Part shown: piece by piece, positions 34,086-41,770 of the stretch
Numbering within the stretch: position 1 is the first letter of the stretch
How the letters are laid out: each line of letters opens with the position of its first letter
From: Streptomyces corallincola
GTDB taxonomy: Bacteria > Actinomycetota > Actinomycetes > Streptomycetales > Streptomycetaceae
NCBI RefSeq assembly: GCF_019104725.1
Contig: NZ_JAHRXF010000023.1
Coordinates: 25,327-89,326 of the forward strand
DNA: 64,000 bases
Direction: 5' to 3'
The notes under the pieces: model-generated
The model's database searches: none
Told to the model about the DNA's origin: nothing
Seen by the model: only the letters and a program-made list of their open reading frames with translations
Position numbers and translations under genes: made by a program

Positions 34086-34550
34086 ATGAACGGGTCCGGT
34101 CCCGGGCGGCCGGTGCTGCGGCACCTCGGTGCGATGCACGTGAGCGGGGCGGTGCTGCTGGCCGGGTTTCTGGTCCCGCCGGTGTGGCTGACGGACACGG
34201 CGTACGCGACCCCGCCCGGCGCCCCCACCACCGACGCGCCCTACGTACTGCTGTTCGCCGTACCGGTGCTCTGCCTCGCCCTGCACGTGCTGGTGCAGAT
34301 CCCGGCCGGGCTGCTGGCGACCCGGCTGGGCCGGGGCCGGGCGCCCTGGGCGCGGTACGCGGTCGGGGCCGGGTGCGCGGGGGCGCTCGCGCTGCTGCTG
34401 GTGGGCGTGTTGACCCGGCCGGGCGACCTGGCGGCGGGCGTGTCCGTGTGGGCCGACGCGGCGGTGCGGACCGGGCTCGGGACGGCCGCGTACCTCTGGG
34501 TGACGCGGGGGTCCAGGGGCGGGTACGGGGTCAGGTGCTCGCCAGGGTGA
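34086..34550 (+). CDS. Small membrane protein, unknown
   Basis: This 154-aa protein has four hydrophobic segments (about 17-33, 57-80, 93-116 and 133-148) with short polar loops and no catalytic motif. The ATG follows GGAGGGGG at good spacing. It overlaps the LysE-type gene tail to tail by 20 bp. No family recognised. Confidence 0.6.
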   Translation: MNGSGPGRPVLRHLGAMHVSGAVLLAGFLVPPVWLTDTAYATPPGAPTTDAPYVLLFAVPVLCLALHVLVQIPAGLLATRLGRGRAPWARYAVGAGCAGALALLLVGVLTRPGDLAAGVSVWADAAVRTGLGTAAYLWVTRGSRGGYGVRCSPG

Positions 34551-35181
34551 GCTTCACCGCGAAGCCGAGGAAGAGGGCGCCCGCCGCCGAAGTGGCCGTG
34601 GCGGAGAGGCGCTTGCGGCGCCGGAAGGCGGCGGCGAGCCGGGTGCCGCCGAATATCAGCACGCTGAGGTAGAGCGCGCTGGTGACCTGGGCGAAGAAGC
34701 CCAGCACGAGGAAGGACAGGGCCGGGTAGGCGTACGACGCGTCAACGAACTGCACGAAGAAGGCGACGAAGAACAGGATCGCCTTCGGATTGAGCAGGCT
34801 CACCACGAAGGCCCGGCGGAACGGCCGTTCGTCCCCGGCCTCCTCCGGCTCCGCCTCGGCCACCGCCCGCTCGCGCCGCATACGCCACAACTGCCGGGCG
34901 GCGCGCATCATCCCGAACGCCAGCCACGTCAGATAACCCGCACCGGCGAGCTTCACGATGCCGAACAGCACCGCGTTCGCCTGGAGCAGCGAGGCCACCC
35001 CGGCGGCCGACAACGTCATCAGCGCCACGTCCCCGCACCACACCCCGGCAGCGGCCGTGTACCCCGCCCGCACCCCGCGCCGCGCGGCCACGGACAGCAC
35101 GTACAACGAGTTGGGCCCGGGCAGCAGCACGATCAGGGCGAGGCCGGCCAGGTAGGTGGGGAGGTCGATGACACCGAACAT
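34531..35181 (-). CDS. LysE/RhtB family amino acid exporter
   Basis: This 216-aa protein has about six spans. LIVLLPGPNSLYVLSVAARRGVRAGYTAAAGVWCGD is the LysE family signature, and RRAFVVSLLNPKAILFFVAFFVQFVD is the second repeat. It resembles LeuE-type leucine exporters most. The ATG lies 7 nt after a CACACT element with no Shine-Dalgarno sequence. Substrate is not predictable. Confidence 0.88.
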   Translation of the reverse strand: MFGVIDLPTYLAGLALIVLLPGPNSLYVLSVAARRGVRAGYTAAAGVWCGDVALMTLSAAGVASLLQANAVLFGIVKLAGAGYLTWLAFGMMRAARQLWRMRRERAVAEAEPEEAGDERPFRRAFVVSLLNPKAILFFVAFFVQFVDASYAYPALSFLVLGFFAQVTSALYLSVLIFGGTRLAAAFRRRKRLSATATSAAGALFLGFAVKLTLAST

Positions 35182-35220
35182 GGGGACGAGTGTGGCACAA
35201 GGGTCCGACAGTCGGAGGAG

Positions 35221-35796
35221 TCAGCCGTCGAGCAGGGTGTCCACCAGGAGGTCGAGTTGTACGCCCACCGTCTTCGGTACGGGCACGGTCCGGCCCCGTG
35301 GGAAGCGCTGCGGCTCGGGATAGGCGCCGTCGAGAGGGTCCGTGTAGAGGAGGACCTCGTCGTGTTTGCGGTCCACGACGAGGTAGGCCGGGATACCCGC
35401 CTGCGCGTAGCACTCCACCTTCGGACCGAGGTCGTCGGACCAGTTCGAGGAGGTCACCTCGACGACCAGGCGGAAGACGTGCGGGGCGTAGAAATTCTTG
35501 GTGACGTGCGCGTCGCGGAAGTCGTCGTCCACCACGGAGAGGTCCGGGATGGCGAAGTCCTCCGGCAGGGTCGGCAGCCAGAGGCCGACAGCCTGCACCC
35601 AGTCCACCCCGCTGCCCTCGATGCCCGCCCGTTCCAGTGCTCTGCCCAGCTTGGTCAGCGTCAGAGCGTGCGAGCCGTCGGGCGGCGGTGTCACAGTGAG
35701 TCTCCCCTGGAGGATCTCCACGCGGTGGCCGGGCAGCACACGGGCGAGCTGGTCGGCGGCCTCGCTCAGACTCGGCTCGTGCTGCAGTACGGCCAT
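35221..35796 (-). CDS. Uma2 family (DUF820) putative endonuclease
   Basis: This 191-aa protein has the Uma2 pattern: LPGHRVEILQGRLTVTPPPDGSHA near residue 25, then PDLSVVDDD, VFRLVVEVTSSNWSDDLGPKVECYAQAGIPAYLVVD. The PD...EVxS...K residues are those of a restriction-endonuclease-like fold. Uma2 proteins are very numerous in Streptomyces, and their target is unknown. The ATG at 35796 follows AAGGAGG. Confidence 0.85.
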   Translation of the reverse strand: MAVLQHEPSLSEAADQLARVLPGHRVEILQGRLTVTPPPDGSHALTLTKLGRALERAGIEGSGVDWVQAVGLWLPTLPEDFAIPDLSVVDDDFRDAHVTKNFYAPHVFRLVVEVTSSNWSDDLGPKVECYAQAGIPAYLVVDRKHDEVLLYTDPLDGAYPEPQRFPRGRTVPVPKTVGVQLDLLVDTLLDG

Positions 35797-35945
35797 GCGT
35801 CCTCCTTCGGGGAACACTCTCCACGAGCGTAACCGCGCCCGCCGGGTTTCCGCCTCCGCTCACCCGTACGAAGGACCCCGCCGGAAGCGGCTGGGGGTGT
35901 GGCTCCCGCTCGGGGTGAACTCACCGGAGGGGAGGGGAAGTTGAT

Positions 35946-35982
35946 GCGCGGGCGGGACCGGGGGAACGTGTCCCGCCCGCGC
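35946..35982. terminator. Strong 13-bp hairpin
   Basis: GCGCGGGCGGGAC (35946-35958) and GTCCCGCCCGCGC (35970-35982) are perfectly complementary with an 11-nt loop. It lies about 100 nt beyond the stop of the minus-strand gene at 36081-37295 and is the only strong hairpin in that 284-bp gap. Confidence 0.65.
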
Positions 35983-36080
35983 GGGGTGCACGAGCCACGG
36001 GTACGGGGGGAACCCCGGCTCGGTGCGACGGCCGATGACCAGTCGGCTCATTCAGTACAGCGCCGGGGTGCGAAAAAACG

Positions 36081-37295
36081 TCACACCTCTGGGGGTGATG
36101 TCCTCGGACGGCGGCCCTCGTGGGGCGGGGCGGGGGCGCGGGGGGGGCCGCTCACGGCGTGCGGGTGGCCGTGTCCGGGACCGTGGCCGGGGGCGTGGCC
36201 TTGATGGGGGGCGCGGGTGGGGCGGTGGTGGTGGGAGCGGCTGTCGTCGTCGCGGCCCCGGCCGTCGCCCTTGCCGTCACCACGCTTGTCGCCGCCCTTG
36301 CCCTTGCCGTTGCCTCCACCGCTCCCGCTCCCGCTGCCCTGTTTCCTGGGCTCGCGGGGGGTGCGGTTGCTGCGGCCGTCCTTGGTGTCGTGGGTGTCCC
36401 CGGCCTTGGCGTCGCCCTTGACGCGGTTCCGGCCGGTGGCGGACTGGTGAGCGGCCAGGAGGGTCCCGCAGTACGGGCCGACCCGTGTGCTGCCACCGGC
36501 GAGGTTCTCCAGGGCGCGTCTGCGGGCGGCGCCGGGGTCGCGCCCGGCGCGCAGGTCGCGGCAGGCCGACTCCGCCGCGCGGCGGCGCGGGGCGGTGAGG
36601 GCGTCACCGGCGCCGGGTGTGATGCCGGTGACGGTGTCGTCGTAGCCGTCGGTGGTCCGGCCGCCGGAGGTGTCGCCGCTCAGGGCACCGTTCGTACCGC
36701 CGTCGGGCAGTTCGGCGCCGCCGGGGGTGCCCGGCGACGAGGAGGCCGACGGGGCGCCGGAGCGGCCGGGGCTCTCGGCGGCCGAGACGGAGACGGCGGG
36801 TCCGGGGCCGCCGCCGCGGAACGGCACGGGCAGCACCCCGGTACCGGCGGCCAGCGCGAGCCCGCCGAACGCGGCGGCCGCGGCGAGAGTGAGCAGCGAG
36901 AGCCGCACCGGGCGGGAGCGGCGCGTACGGATTCCGGTACGGTCCGGCGAGCCGATGCGGACGAGGCCCGCGTCGGCGCCCAGGACGGCCCTGCCGTCGG
37001 CGCGCCCGGCACCGCGCGGCGGGACGGGGGCCACGGCACGGGTTCCGGCGTCCGTGACACCCCCGGTCCCACCCGTCACCCGGCGCTCACGCGCCGCGCG
37101 GAAGGCGGCCAGCGCGGCGTCCTCGCCGGGGAGCGGGGCGGGGCCGGGGGCGGGGTCGGCGGACAGCGCTTCCAGCGCCCGGGCGAGGCGTCGTGCCTGG
37201 TCGGGCAGGGGTTCCTCGACGGGCTCCGGTGACCGGCCGCGCAGCAGACGTTCCGCCGCCTCACGGGTAAGCCACTTGTACTGCTCGTCGGCCAT
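36081..37295 (-). CDS. Single-pass membrane protein coupled to an ECF sigma factor
   Basis: This 404-aa protein has a cytoplasmic N-terminal part (about 1-130, with EQYKWLTREAAERLLRG), one membrane segment near 133-155 (SLLTLAAAAAFGGLALAAG), then a Ser/Gly/Pro linker. An external domain with two cysteines (ESACRDLRAG, GPYCGTLLA) and a low-complexity tail follow; the tail goes from Lys/Gly/Asp repeats to a His/Pro-rich end. Its start overlaps the ECF sigma stop (TGATG), which suggests an anti-sigma role. However, there is no HxxxCxxC zinc motif, so the type is unusual. Gene boundaries are clear; function is inference. Confidence 0.75.
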   Translation of the reverse strand: MADEQYKWLTREAAERLLRGRSPEPVEEPLPDQARRLARALEALSADPAPGPAPLPGEDAALAAFRAARERRVTGGTGGVTDAGTRAVAPVPPRGAGRADGRAVLGADAGLVRIGSPDRTGIRTRRSRPVRLSLLTLAAAAAFGGLALAAGTGVLPVPFRGGGPGPAVSVSAAESPGRSGAPSASSSPGTPGGAELPDGGTNGALSGDTSGGRTTDGYDDTVTGITPGAGDALTAPRRRAAESACRDLRAGRDPGAARRRALENLAGGSTRVGPYCGTLLAAHQSATGRNRVKGDAKAGDTHDTKDGRSNRTPREPRKQGSGSGSGGGNGKGKGGDKRGDGKGDGRGRDDDSRSHHHRPTRAPHQGHAPGHGPGHGHPHAVSGPPRAPAPPHEGRRPRTSPPEV

Positions 37296-37957
37296 CACAT
37301 GTCCTTCTGCGTCCGCGCGCGCGTATGCGTCACAGTCGCGGACGTCACCGCGCCACCGCGCGGTTCTCGCGGGGGCGGGAGCGCGCCGAGCCCGCCGGGC
37401 GATTCCGGATCGGCGCCGAGCAGCTCCGCGAGCCGCTTCAGGCCCCGGTGCGCGGCGGTGCGTACGGCGCCGGGGCGCTTGCCGAGCGTCTCGGCGGCGG
37501 TCTTGGCGTCGAGGCCGACGACGACCCGGAGGACGACCGCCTCGGCCTGGTCCTGCGGGAGGCGGGCGATGAGCGCGAGGGTGCCGTCGGTGGACAGCGC
37601 CTCCAGGGCCTCGCCCGCCGTGTCGGACTCGGCGGCCCGGCCGGTCAGCTCGGTCTCGTCGCCGCCCACCGCGGGACGGCGCCCGCGCATCCGGATGTGG
37701 TCCAGGGCGCGGTTGCGGGCGATACGGGCGGCCCAGCCGCGGAAGCGGTCGGCGTCACCGTCGAAGCGGTCGAGATCGCGGGCGATCTGGAGCCAGGACT
37801 CGGAGGTGACGTCCTCGGCGTCGGCGTCGCCGACCAGCGTGCGGACGTAGCCGAGCAGACGGGGGTGCACGGCGCGGTACACCGTACGGAACGCGGTCTC
37901 GTCCCCGTCCTGTGCCGCACGTACCGCGGCGGTCAGCTCCGCGTCGTCCCCCTGCAC
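37295..37957 (-). CDS. ECF RNA polymerase sigma factor
   Basis: This 220-aa protein has region 2 at about 20-90 (VYRAVHPRLLGYVRTLVGDADAEDVTSESWLQIARDL, then WAARIARNRALDHIR) and region 4 at about 130-185 (IARLPQDQAEAVVLRVVVGLDAKTAAETLGKRPGAVRTAAHRGLKRL). The C-terminus is Pro/Arg-rich. It starts at a GTG after AGGGAG and is coupled to the membrane protein behind it. The stimulus is unknown. Confidence 0.88.
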   Translation of the reverse strand: MQGDDAELTAAVRAAQDGDETAFRTVYRAVHPRLLGYVRTLVGDADAEDVTSESWLQIARDLDRFDGDADRFRGWAARIARNRALDHIRMRGRRPAVGGDETELTGRAAESDTAGEALEALSTDGTLALIARLPQDQAEAVVLRVVVGLDAKTAAETLGKRPGAVRTAAHRGLKRLAELLGADPESPGGLGALPPPREPRGGAVTSATVTHTRARTQKDM

Positions 37958-38138
37958 CGCACTCCCTTGATCATGTTCTCGGTCGGCGCGAAAGGCACGC
38001 TACGGCGTCAAACCGGCCCTCGTCCATGTCTGTAGAAGATGCAACTAACTCGTGATCCGTCCGTGTGGGCCCCCGTGTGACAGAAACCGCACCGGCGGCG
38101 CAGAAGGAAGTACGGGCCGCACGCGGCCCGCGAACGCG

Positions 38139-38180
38139 ACGGCCGGAGCCTCTCCTGTGGGGGGTGGCGGCTCCGGCCGT
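38139..38180 (-). terminator. Perfect 12-bp hairpin behind a small reading frame
   Basis: ACGGCCGGAGCC (38139-38150) and GGCTCCGGCCGT (38169-38180) pair fully around an 18-nt loop. It starts 10 nt past the stop at 38191 on the minus strand. No annotated large gene ends here, which supports the small gene. Confidence 0.6.
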
Positions 38181-38190
38181 TGCCCTGGAT

Positions 38191-38406
38191 TCAGGGTGTC
38201 TGAACGGCGACGACGCTCCGGTGGGTCCGCCTCCGTGACCAGCGGCGCGACCACCGGACGAGGAACCCCATCTCGCACGCCCCACCCAATGCGCTGGGCT
38301 GGGCTGGTGAGAACGCCATGCGGTGAGCGTTCTCGGCCCGGGCGCTCACGCAGGCCCTGAGCAGCAGTCTGCGGTGTAGGTCATCTGTCACTGCGGAGGA
38401 GTACAT
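38191..38406 (-). CDS. Candidate small Arg-rich protein
   Basis: This reading frame of up to 71 codons starts at ATG 38406; shorter starts are at internal ATGs. The product is Arg/Ser/Trp-rich near the end (FLVRWSRRWSRRRTHRS) and finishes VAVQTP. Support is mainly positional: it ends just before a perfect hairpin that has no other gene to terminate, and it is divergent from the DinB gene 78 bp away. There is no known motif. It could instead be a non-coding RNA with a terminator. Confidence 0.35.
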   Translation of the reverse strand: MYSSAVTDDLHRRLLLRACVSARAENAHRMAFSPAQPSALGGACEMGFLVRWSRRWSRRRTHRSVVAVQTP

Positions 38407-38483
38407 ACGGTTGGGCGACCGTCGGCCGAATCGGACGGCGATATTCGGTGGCAGGCCGATTCGACGCGCACCACGATGCGATC

Positions 38484-39059
38484 ATGGACTCAGGCAAGCG
38501 CGACAACGAAGCAGCGGTGACGCGGTGGACCCCGTCCACCATCTACCCCGACATGTGGGTCGATCCGGATGACGACCCGCGCGAGACGAAAGTCGAGACG
38601 GTCGGCGAACGCGGAACGCTGCTGGAGAGTCTGCGCCACTTCCGGCTCACCATCGAGATGAAGTGTGCGGGCCTGAATGCCGAGCAGATGGCCTGGCGCT
38701 CCGTACCGCCGTCCACGATGTCCCTGCTCGGGCTGGTGCGGCACATGGCTGAGGACGAACGGCACTTCCGCCGAATGGCCGGAGAGGACTCGCCCAGGAT
38801 CTATCGCACCCCTGAAGACCGTGACGGCGACTGGAACGGAGCGGTCGCCGACCCGGCGGTCGTGGAGGACGCCTGGCGGCAGTGGCGAGCCGAGAGCCAG
38901 GTGAGTGACCGTTTCATCGCCGACTTCGCTGACCTCGGCACGCGGACCGGTGAGGCGCCACTGCGCGAGATCCTGGTGGCACAGATCACCGAATACGCGC
39001 GGCACTGCGGCCACGCCGACCTCCTTCGGGAGCGGATCGACGGCCGAGTGGGCCAGTGA
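38484..39059 (+). CDS. DinB family (DUF664) putative mycothiol-dependent enzyme
   Basis: This 191-aa four-helix protein has TLLESLRHFRLTIEMKCAGLNAEQMAWRSVPPSTMSLLGLVRHMAEDERHFRR. This is the actinobacterial DinB-like/mycothiol S-transferase pattern, with the first metal-binding His in LVRHMA. A later EYARHCGHADLLRERIDG carries the remaining His ligands. Such enzymes use mycothiol to detoxify or transform small molecules. The ATG lies 6 nt after CACGAT. The 133 bp after it hold no gene that I can support. Confidence 0.85.
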   Translation: MDSGKRDNEAAVTRWTPSTIYPDMWVDPDDDPRETKVETVGERGTLLESLRHFRLTIEMKCAGLNAEQMAWRSVPPSTMSLLGLVRHMAEDERHFRRMAGEDSPRIYRTPEDRDGDWNGAVADPAVVEDAWRQWRAESQVSDRFIADFADLGTRTGEAPLREILVAQITEYARHCGHADLLRERIDGRVGQ

Positions 39060-39192
39060 GCACATCCCGCCGTGCGAGTCCGGGAGGCAGGAGAAGTCGC
39101 CAGTCCTGGCGGGTGTCCCGGGCCGGGCCCCTGTGTCGGCGGGACGGCAGGAATCCGGCCCGCTCCATGCCCCTGCCACGCGAGATGGGGAA

Positions 39193-39372
39193 GTGACTGT
39201 CCGGCCCCTTGCTCACTGTGGCCGGTGGGCTTCCACGATCGGGTGCACGCTGGATCCCGGACTGCTGGAACGGCTCACCGTACGCCGCGCGGAACTGGAC
39301 GAACTCCAGGAACAGTTGGCCGACGTGCGGGCCGAGCGGGACGGACTGGCCTTCGCCGCAGCAGCTCCGTAG
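39193..39372 (+). pseudogene. Short remnant of a coiled-coil accessory protein
   Basis: This 59-codon frame encodes LDPGLLERLTVRRAELDELQEQLADVRAERDGLAF, then stops after AAAAP. The Glu/Arg-rich heptads look like the start of a longer coiled-coil protein that I associate with mobile or accessory DNA of Streptomyces, where the chain usually goes on past this point. GTG 39193 has GGGG just before it. It may be a truncated gene or a genuine micro-protein. Confidence 0.4.
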
Positions 39373-39420
39373 CACCTGCGTAGGAACAAAGCTCCTGTCC
39401 GCGGGTTGGGGAGGCCGGGG

Positions 39421-40395
39421 TCAGGCGCCGGTCAGTACGCGGTCGAGGGCCGCGCGGCCCAGTGGTCCCCAGTGGGGTTTGCCGCCGGGGAGACCTCGGT
39501 CGCCGTTTTGCCCCATGCGCATCAGGAACAGGCTCTTCAGCGCGGCCAGCCCGCGGGCGCGCCGGATCGTGGCCTCGTCGGCGTCCGCGCGGGTGCCGAA
39601 GTACGCGTCGAAGAACCGGGAGGCCGCGCCCTCGGGCAGCAGCACCCATGCGGCGGCGAGGTCCCACGCGGGGTCACCGGCGAACACGTCGCCGAAGTCG
39701 ATGACGCCCGAGAGCGTGCCGTCCGAGACGACGACGTTCGCGGGATGGAGGTCGCCGTGCACCCACACCGGCGGGCCCTCCCACGCCCCGGCCGCGACGG
39801 CGTCGTCCCAGACGGCCCGGACGCCGGAGGCGACGGCATCGGGTACGACGACGGCCCGGAAGGACTCCTCGAAGCCGTGCGCGCCGTCCCCAAGACGAGC
39901 ACCGGCGTGCCGGGAGACCGGCGCATCGGCGGGCGCCTCCACGTGGAGCGCCCGGAGGAAACCCGCCAGGGTGTCGGCCGCGTGGGCACCGCGGCTGATC
40001 GAACCGTGGTCCAGCGGCTCGCCGGGAACCCACGTCATCACGGTCCAGTGCTTGGGAAAGCGCGCGGACGGCTCACCGGACCGCACCGGGACCGGCACCG
40101 GAAGCGGCAGGCGCGGCGCCAGCACCGGCAGCCACCGCCGCTCCTTCAACTGGGGCTCGGGGGTCGGGTCCATGCGCTGCACGCGCACCGCCAGCTCGTC
40201 CCCGAGCCGCCACATCTGGTTGCCCCACCCGCCCACCACCTCCCGAACCGCCAGCCCCGCGAGATCCGGATGCTGCTCCCGCAACAACTCCCGCACGAGC
40301 CCTTCGGTGACCTCGGTCCCGGTCCCGGACCCGGACCCGGTTCCGATCCCGGTTCCGTTGTCGGCGTCGTCGTGGTCGGCGTAGGTGTCCGTCAT
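39421..40395 (-). CDS. Aminoglycoside phosphotransferase (APH) family protein
   Basis: This 324-aa kinase-fold protein has WVHGDLHPANVVVSDGTLSGVIDFGDVFAGDPAWDLA with the catalytic Asp in HGDLHPAN and the metal Asp in IDFGD. The N-lobe is around VVGGWGNQMWRLGDELAVRV. Substrates of this family range from aminoglycosides to choline and sugars; resistance cannot be claimed. The N-terminal 30 residues contain a Gly-Thr-Gly-Ser run encoded by 6-bp repeats. The ATG lies 8 nt after TACCGT and lacks a Shine-Dalgarno sequence. Confidence 0.87.
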   Translation of the reverse strand: MTDTYADHDDADNGTGIGTGSGSGTGTEVTEGLVRELLREQHPDLAGLAVREVVGGWGNQMWRLGDELAVRVQRMDPTPEPQLKERRWLPVLAPRLPLPVPVPVRSGEPSARFPKHWTVMTWVPGEPLDHGSISRGAHAADTLAGFLRALHVEAPADAPVSRHAGARLGDGAHGFEESFRAVVVPDAVASGVRAVWDDAVAAGAWEGPPVWVHGDLHPANVVVSDGTLSGVIDFGDVFAGDPAWDLAAAWVLLPEGAASRFFDAYFGTRADADEATIRRARGLAALKSLFLMRMGQNGDRGLPGGKPHWGPLGRAALDRVLTGA

Positions 40396-40493
40396 ACGGC
40401 GTGACGGTACCGGGGCGTCCTGGACCGGGGGAGGCACCCGGCGCCGAGTGCTCCGTCACCGGGCCTCCGGGGCCCCGCCGTCGCCGCTCCCGC

Positions 40494-40892
40494 TCACCCC
40501 GCCCCCGAGGCCGCCCGGTACATCAGGCGGAGGGAGCCCTGCGCGGCGAACCGGCGGCGGGCTTCCTGGAGCGGGTCCCAGAGGCGGCCGTCCCTGGTGC
40601 GGAGCCAGGGTTCCGCGCCCGTGTCCCACCACTGGGCGCCGCAGTGGCGTACGAGGACCTCGCCCGCGTACGCGCCGAAGCCGCGCAGTGCCGTCTCCAC
40701 CGCCTCGTACGGGGCGCCCTCGGCGCGGATCTCGTCGATGAGGAGGTCCACCCGGCGCAGGCTGCCGGCCGAGTAGTCGAGGCGGACGCGGGCGCCCTCG
40801 CGCATCGTGGCGACCGTGTCCGCCGCCCACCTCGTGGGGTTCGCCGCCCCGTGCGGGCCGGTCTGCTGGGGTGTCGTGTACGGGACCGTCAT
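40494..40892 (-). CDS. Conserved hypothetical protein
   Basis: This 132-aa soluble protein has no signal. Recognisable features are a helical segment LRRVDLLIDEIRAEGAPYEAVETALRGFGAYAGEVLVRHCGAQWWD and a Trp/Arg-rich end. It looks like a Streptomyces-specific family; I cannot name it. Start ATG 40892 follows a weak purine stretch. It is 218 bp from the next minus-strand gene upstream. Confidence 0.6.
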   Translation of the reverse strand: MTVPYTTPQQTGPHGAANPTRWAADTVATMREGARVRLDYSAGSLRRVDLLIDEIRAEGAPYEAVETALRGFGAYAGEVLVRHCGAQWWDTGAEPWLRTRDGRLWDPLQEARRRFAAQGSLRLMYRAASGAG

Positions 40893-41110
40893 ATGGGGGT
40901 CAGCGCTGCGCGGGGGCCGGGTGTCACAGGCAATCCGGGGGTTTTCCCGGACCGGCGCAGGATTGACGCAGGGTGTGCGCAGTACGGCCACAGGTTCCGC
41001 CCAAGCGGTGGGCGAGACGTGGGTGCGGGCCCGCTGTGGCATTCGCCCGGCGACCCGCGCCCTCCAGAAGCCTCCGCGCTCCCCGCCACGGCTCAGGCTC
41101 AGGCTCAGGC

Positions 41111-41605
41111 TCAGGAGTGTGTCCTCGCTCGGCGGGACAGGGCCGCTCTCAGGATGCGGCGGCCCTCGACGGTGAGGTCCAGGGCGGGACGGAGGCCCTG
41201 GGGGCCGCGATGGGTGAGCAGGTCCAGGGTGGTGGTCTGGCGGCGGAGTTCGCCGGATTCCAGGTGGGCCGTGGGATCGAGGAGGAGGTGGACGCGGAGG
41301 GAGTCCGTCGAGCAGGACTCCGCCCAGGCCCGCAGCGCCGCGACGTCCCGGTCCCCCGGCGCTTCCAGCAGCATCCGGCGGGCCAGCGTCACCGCCTCGT
41401 CCTCCCCCGGTACGGCACTCCCCACCGCACCCCGCGCCTTGTCCAGGGCCGCTGCCCAGTCGGCGTCCTCCGCGAGCGCCGCCCACAGCGGGCGCAGCAA
41501 CTCCTCGTCGGACCCCAGCAGCGGAAGGCATCGATCGGAACAAGCCAGTCCGCTCGCCGCCAGCGTGATCCCGTCGGCCCCCTCGAACAGCCCCGTAAGG
41601 CTCAT
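41111..41605 (-). CDS. Hypothetical protein
   Basis: This 164-aa soluble, acidic protein is Leu/Ala-rich with predicted helices (LFEGADGITLAASGLACSDRCLPLLGSDEELLRPLWAALAED). There is no catalytic motif and no signal. The ATG at 41605 follows GGAGGGG. Four direct copies of GGCTCA lie just after the stop (41093-41117). Confidence 0.55.
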   Translation of the reverse strand: MSLTGLFEGADGITLAASGLACSDRCLPLLGSDEELLRPLWAALAEDADWAAALDKARGAVGSAVPGEDEAVTLARRMLLEAPGDRDVAALRAWAESCSTDSLRVHLLLDPTAHLESGELRRQTTTLDLLTHRGPQGLRPALDLTVEGRRILRAALSRRARTHS

Positions 41606-41770
41606 CCGCCCCACCCCTCCCCCTGATCCCCTCACCACGCCCGATCACGCGGGGGTGTCACAGTGGCAGGTTTTCGGCCAACAGCCAAGAGGTGCGCGCC
41701 CGTCGGCCCGCCCCACCGATCCGTCCCACCGGCCCGGCGCGTCAATCCCGCCCCGCGCCCGACCGCCCCC

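Noticed and set aside
39421..40395. Antibiotic resistance call for the APH-family gene
   Set aside because: The kinase motifs are real but the family has many substrates, and nothing nearby points to an aminoglycoside.
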